Of a stretch of 64,000 nt of DNA, positions 61,450-64,000 are shown piece after piece; position 1 is the stretch's first letter, and the number at the start of each line of letters is the position of its first letter. The notes below the pieces were generated by a model. That model was given only the letters and a program-made list of their open reading frames with translations. It had not been told where the DNA came from and ran no database searches. Both the position numbers and the translations under genes were made by a program. Source of the stretch: Saksenaea vasiformis B4078 (lineage: Eukaryota; Mucoromycota; Mucoromycetes; Mucorales; Saksenaeaceae); contig JNDT01001049.1 in assembly GCA_000697055.1 (NCBI GenBank), positions 1 through 64,000 of the forward strand, given 5' to 3'.

Positions 61450-64000
61450 CAATAGAAAGATGAAGATAACGGAAAGAAACAAAGATGCAGTTGATGCTCT
61501 TTCTTTGCTATTTAAAATCCACAGGCGGAAAAAGAAAATGATTTTTTTTTCTTTTTGTGCACCTATTTACGGACTGCGGATTTCATGTGACACCAATTTT
61601 CGACGCTGTAGTAAAAGAGGAGGAGTAGAGTAGTGGTAGTAGTAATTGATGGGTTAACAGTCTATTTCGACAACGTGGGATGGTTGCGCGAGTTTGTGTG
61701 GTTAGTGGACAAGGAATTTCCACGCCTCTACCCATTTTTGGTAAATTAGACTAGTACCTATGTAAAGCCAAAAGATTATAAATAAAAAAGACGTTGGTAG
61801 CTGATACAGCAATAAGGCCCTGTGACAGACTTTTTTTGTGAGCCGAGAACGAATGCCTGGGTTTGCGCACAGCGCCACTGATTGTGGAACGCAACCTGGG
61901 TTTCAGCCTCCTTTTAGAGCACTAAATTTAGCTAATCTGATCTGTTGTCCAATGAACCTTTTTTTATAGTGGTAGTCTTGGCATTGAGAAAACAATGCAC
62001 ACTTTTGTTTCTGCAGAGATGTTGTTGTGTAAGTAACAAGGTGTGGGCGGGATTTGGCGATCAAGGGCTGATTATGACATAACCGTGAATCTTAAATTCG
62101 ATCAGGTCATATTGCCACAAAAAGTAACGCTTTTGTTTTTTGACGCCTTTAGGTTGACACGCACTCCGGGTGGTACAATACTGGCTCAGCAACGGATTTT
62201 CCGATCTTCCGTTGGCAAAGGTCTTTATCCGAAAATGATAACTTTCTCAAAACACTGAAAGCGCCAAGGAAAAATAGAACGCTTCTGAAAAGCGGCTTTT
62301 TTTATACAAAAGAGGAAACCGACGTCCTCTCCATGCCGCTTTTTTTTCGCCCTTTGAATAACGACGAACCCATGTTATCCCGACGTCGTGCCACATGTCA
62401 TTGAACGATTCCGAATACTTTCAGCTATTGTTTATTACCAAGGGGGATTTGCTAATAACTTGTGGACCATGGCAAGGTCCTACGCGTCTTGTTGGCCAAT
62501 GGTCTTTTTATAAGCCGTGACTCGAGTGGGGGATACTGTTGAATCAATACAGGGGTGAAAATGTTCTTAGATCATAGAGCTAGTGAAACAAAGGTGTCAG
62601 CACAGTGATGGTAGACAACATGTCTATTTATAGCATTGCCCGGAAGGATCAACGGTCATTAAGCATCATTGATTATTTGTTCCATAAATGATGCGATGTT
62701 GCTCTTGTTCTGCCTACCAAGGAGATTTCCTGTTTCAAAATACATGGAGAAATTGATTATTTATAACCAAGACGCGAGAGAGCCAACTGTGGTCCCTTGG
62801 TTTCTTTTTTTTCTATGATGGCATCTGGTCTGGTTCAGTCCTCGGAAACACGGCACGACCAAGTACTTTCTAAATTAGGAACGAGTATGTCATGGTCCTA
62901 TTGATCAAACAACGAGGGAAGTTGCATATGTATACCAGAGAACTATGAATGAGTAGCTTCCTAATGTATGTTTGGTTTGCCACGGTGATGATTTGCACTA
63001 CCATTTCACCCAGCCTCTAGCCTATACCATGCCGTCTCTAGCAGTGCGTCTTTGCATACGCTTTAAGGAGTCACCTCGATGGCCAAGGACTGAAATAGAG
63101 TTTTTACCAAAAATAGTCCAACTGTTGTATCTCGATAGGTGAATCTCTTGTGCTTGTTCTGCAACAGTGCAGCTGGCGTTTGCAAGGGCTTGTGTCGCAA
63201 GTATTCTGTTTGCAAGGGACTTGTGGGGGACGCGTTGCCGTACGGGATATATACAGGTCGGGCAGGGTGCGGTGAGTCGATTACTTTGGCAGAAAGCGGA
63301 CCAAAGGGTAGAGCGGCAAGCAAATACCATGGGGTATGGGGCACGGTGATTACAAGCGGCGGTCAAGTTAGGTGGTGGTGTCCAGGCGAATCGTCTCTTC
63401 AATGAACCGAGCTGCCTGGGTCCCCATTCTTTTATTCATTGACTGACAATTGCACAACGAATGATCGCTTGGAGAGGATCGCTTGGAGAAGATCGCTTGA
63501 CAGATAAACTATGGATGGCGTTCTAATCCTGGACCGTCGTCATCTTGGAATCCTTTTCACTGGTTAGGCTATATGCGACCTTCAAATTATCATCTCATCG
63601 TAGAGATATCCGGTGAACAACAATACATGTAAAATCATGTCGACCTTGTACGTATTGGATATCAATAATTACCGCAAACAGTCCGAATAAATAGCGCGCG
63701 TTTTCATTTGCAAAGGTTTCTTTCGGTAACAAAGGTAGTAGTCGCCGGGAGACGAAAACGAAGCGACGTTGTACCAACACATCTTTCAGGGTAGATGTTT
63801 TTCACTATAGTAAATAAAAATCAAGCTGACTTAACAGACTAACCGCGTTTGGTGTCATGTAATCGTGGGCAAGGAAATACAAGGAGAAGGCCGCAAGTGG
63901 TCATAAAATAGCACCACGTTTTACCAAGGAATGTAAAAACGCTACTACGAAATACCAGATGTGGGACTAACCGGGAAAAAAAAGCCAATTCTTGAAATCC
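61450..64000. other. Right-end spacer
   Basis: No recognised gene. A relatively GC-rich island at 63022-63405 is open on both strands (126 codons minus, 88 codons plus), but neither product is recognisable. A 14-bp tandem repeat (GATCGCTTGGAGAG) lies at 63463-63498. The GH9 promoter is at the left end. Confidence 0.5.
63463..63498. repeat. 14-bp tandem repeat, about 2.6 copies
   Basis: GATCGCTTGGAGAG, then GATCGCTTGGAGAA, then GATCGCTT. It is short and intergenic, probably slippage-derived. Confidence 0.8.

Noticed and set aside
1..64000. tRNA, rRNA or snRNA genes
   Set aside because: I looked for T-loop and B-box-like motifs by eye and found no cloverleaf that held up. A tRNAscan or Infernal run would be decisive.

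Overview
The window looks like a piece of a nuclear chromosome from an early-diverging filamentous fungus, most likely Mucoromycota and probably Mucorales. The genes are split by many short introns (mostly 39-90 bases) with a CTAAY-type branch point close to the acceptor. Gene content fits as well: a full SMG1 kinase, a membrane-anchored GH9 cellulase, a MIF-like tautomerase, a compact Zn2Cys6 regulator and a Mutator-like transposon relic. No database search was possible; the taxonomic call rests on gene content and gene structure. I re-spliced the protein genes by hand. Ten complete ones give a total CDS length divisible by three, which supports the exon models.

Layout. 1-2794 (minus): XPG/FEN-like nuclease gene with a long C-terminal extension, broken by one amber codon and one homopolymer indel, running off the left edge. 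3167-6118 (plus): decayed MULE transposase. 6304-17573 (plus): SMG1, 37 exons, 3121 aa. 17574-20946: gene-free, with a dispersed repeat, a perfect hairpin and a ~205-bp tandem repeat. 20947-22752 (plus): cytochrome P450. 22753-27420: mostly gene-free, with two MITEs (pogo-like and CACTA-like). 27421-28316 (plus): CFIm25/NUDT21, including an 11-nt microexon. 30748-32657 (plus): secreted GH18 chitinase with a CBM19-like module. 32995-35302 (minus): EPL1 of the NuA4 complex. 38455-40335 (minus): DH-PH RhoGEF. 42867-47630 (plus): Doa10/SSM4 (MARCH6-type) ER ubiquitin ligase. 48137-48633 (plus): MIF-like tautomerase. 48899-49641 (plus): secreted DPBB/RlpA-like protein. 49642-58210: largely gene-free, with one unrecognised WWE-like ORF. 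58211-59137 (plus): Zn2Cys6 transcription factor. 59546-61449 (minus): GH9 endoglucanase with a C-terminal membrane anchor. 61450-64000: gene-free.

The genes do not form one pathway. They are housekeeping genes (mRNA surveillance, mRNA 3'-end processing, chromatin, Rho signalling, ER quality control) interleaved with secreted or cell-wall enzymes (GH18, GH9, DPBB) and set among repeat-bearing spacers. The most unusual observations are a cluster of four GC-AG introns in four different genes, the 11-nt microexon, the broken XPG-like gene with its large unknown C-terminal region, and several non-coding repeat families that the genes do not explain.
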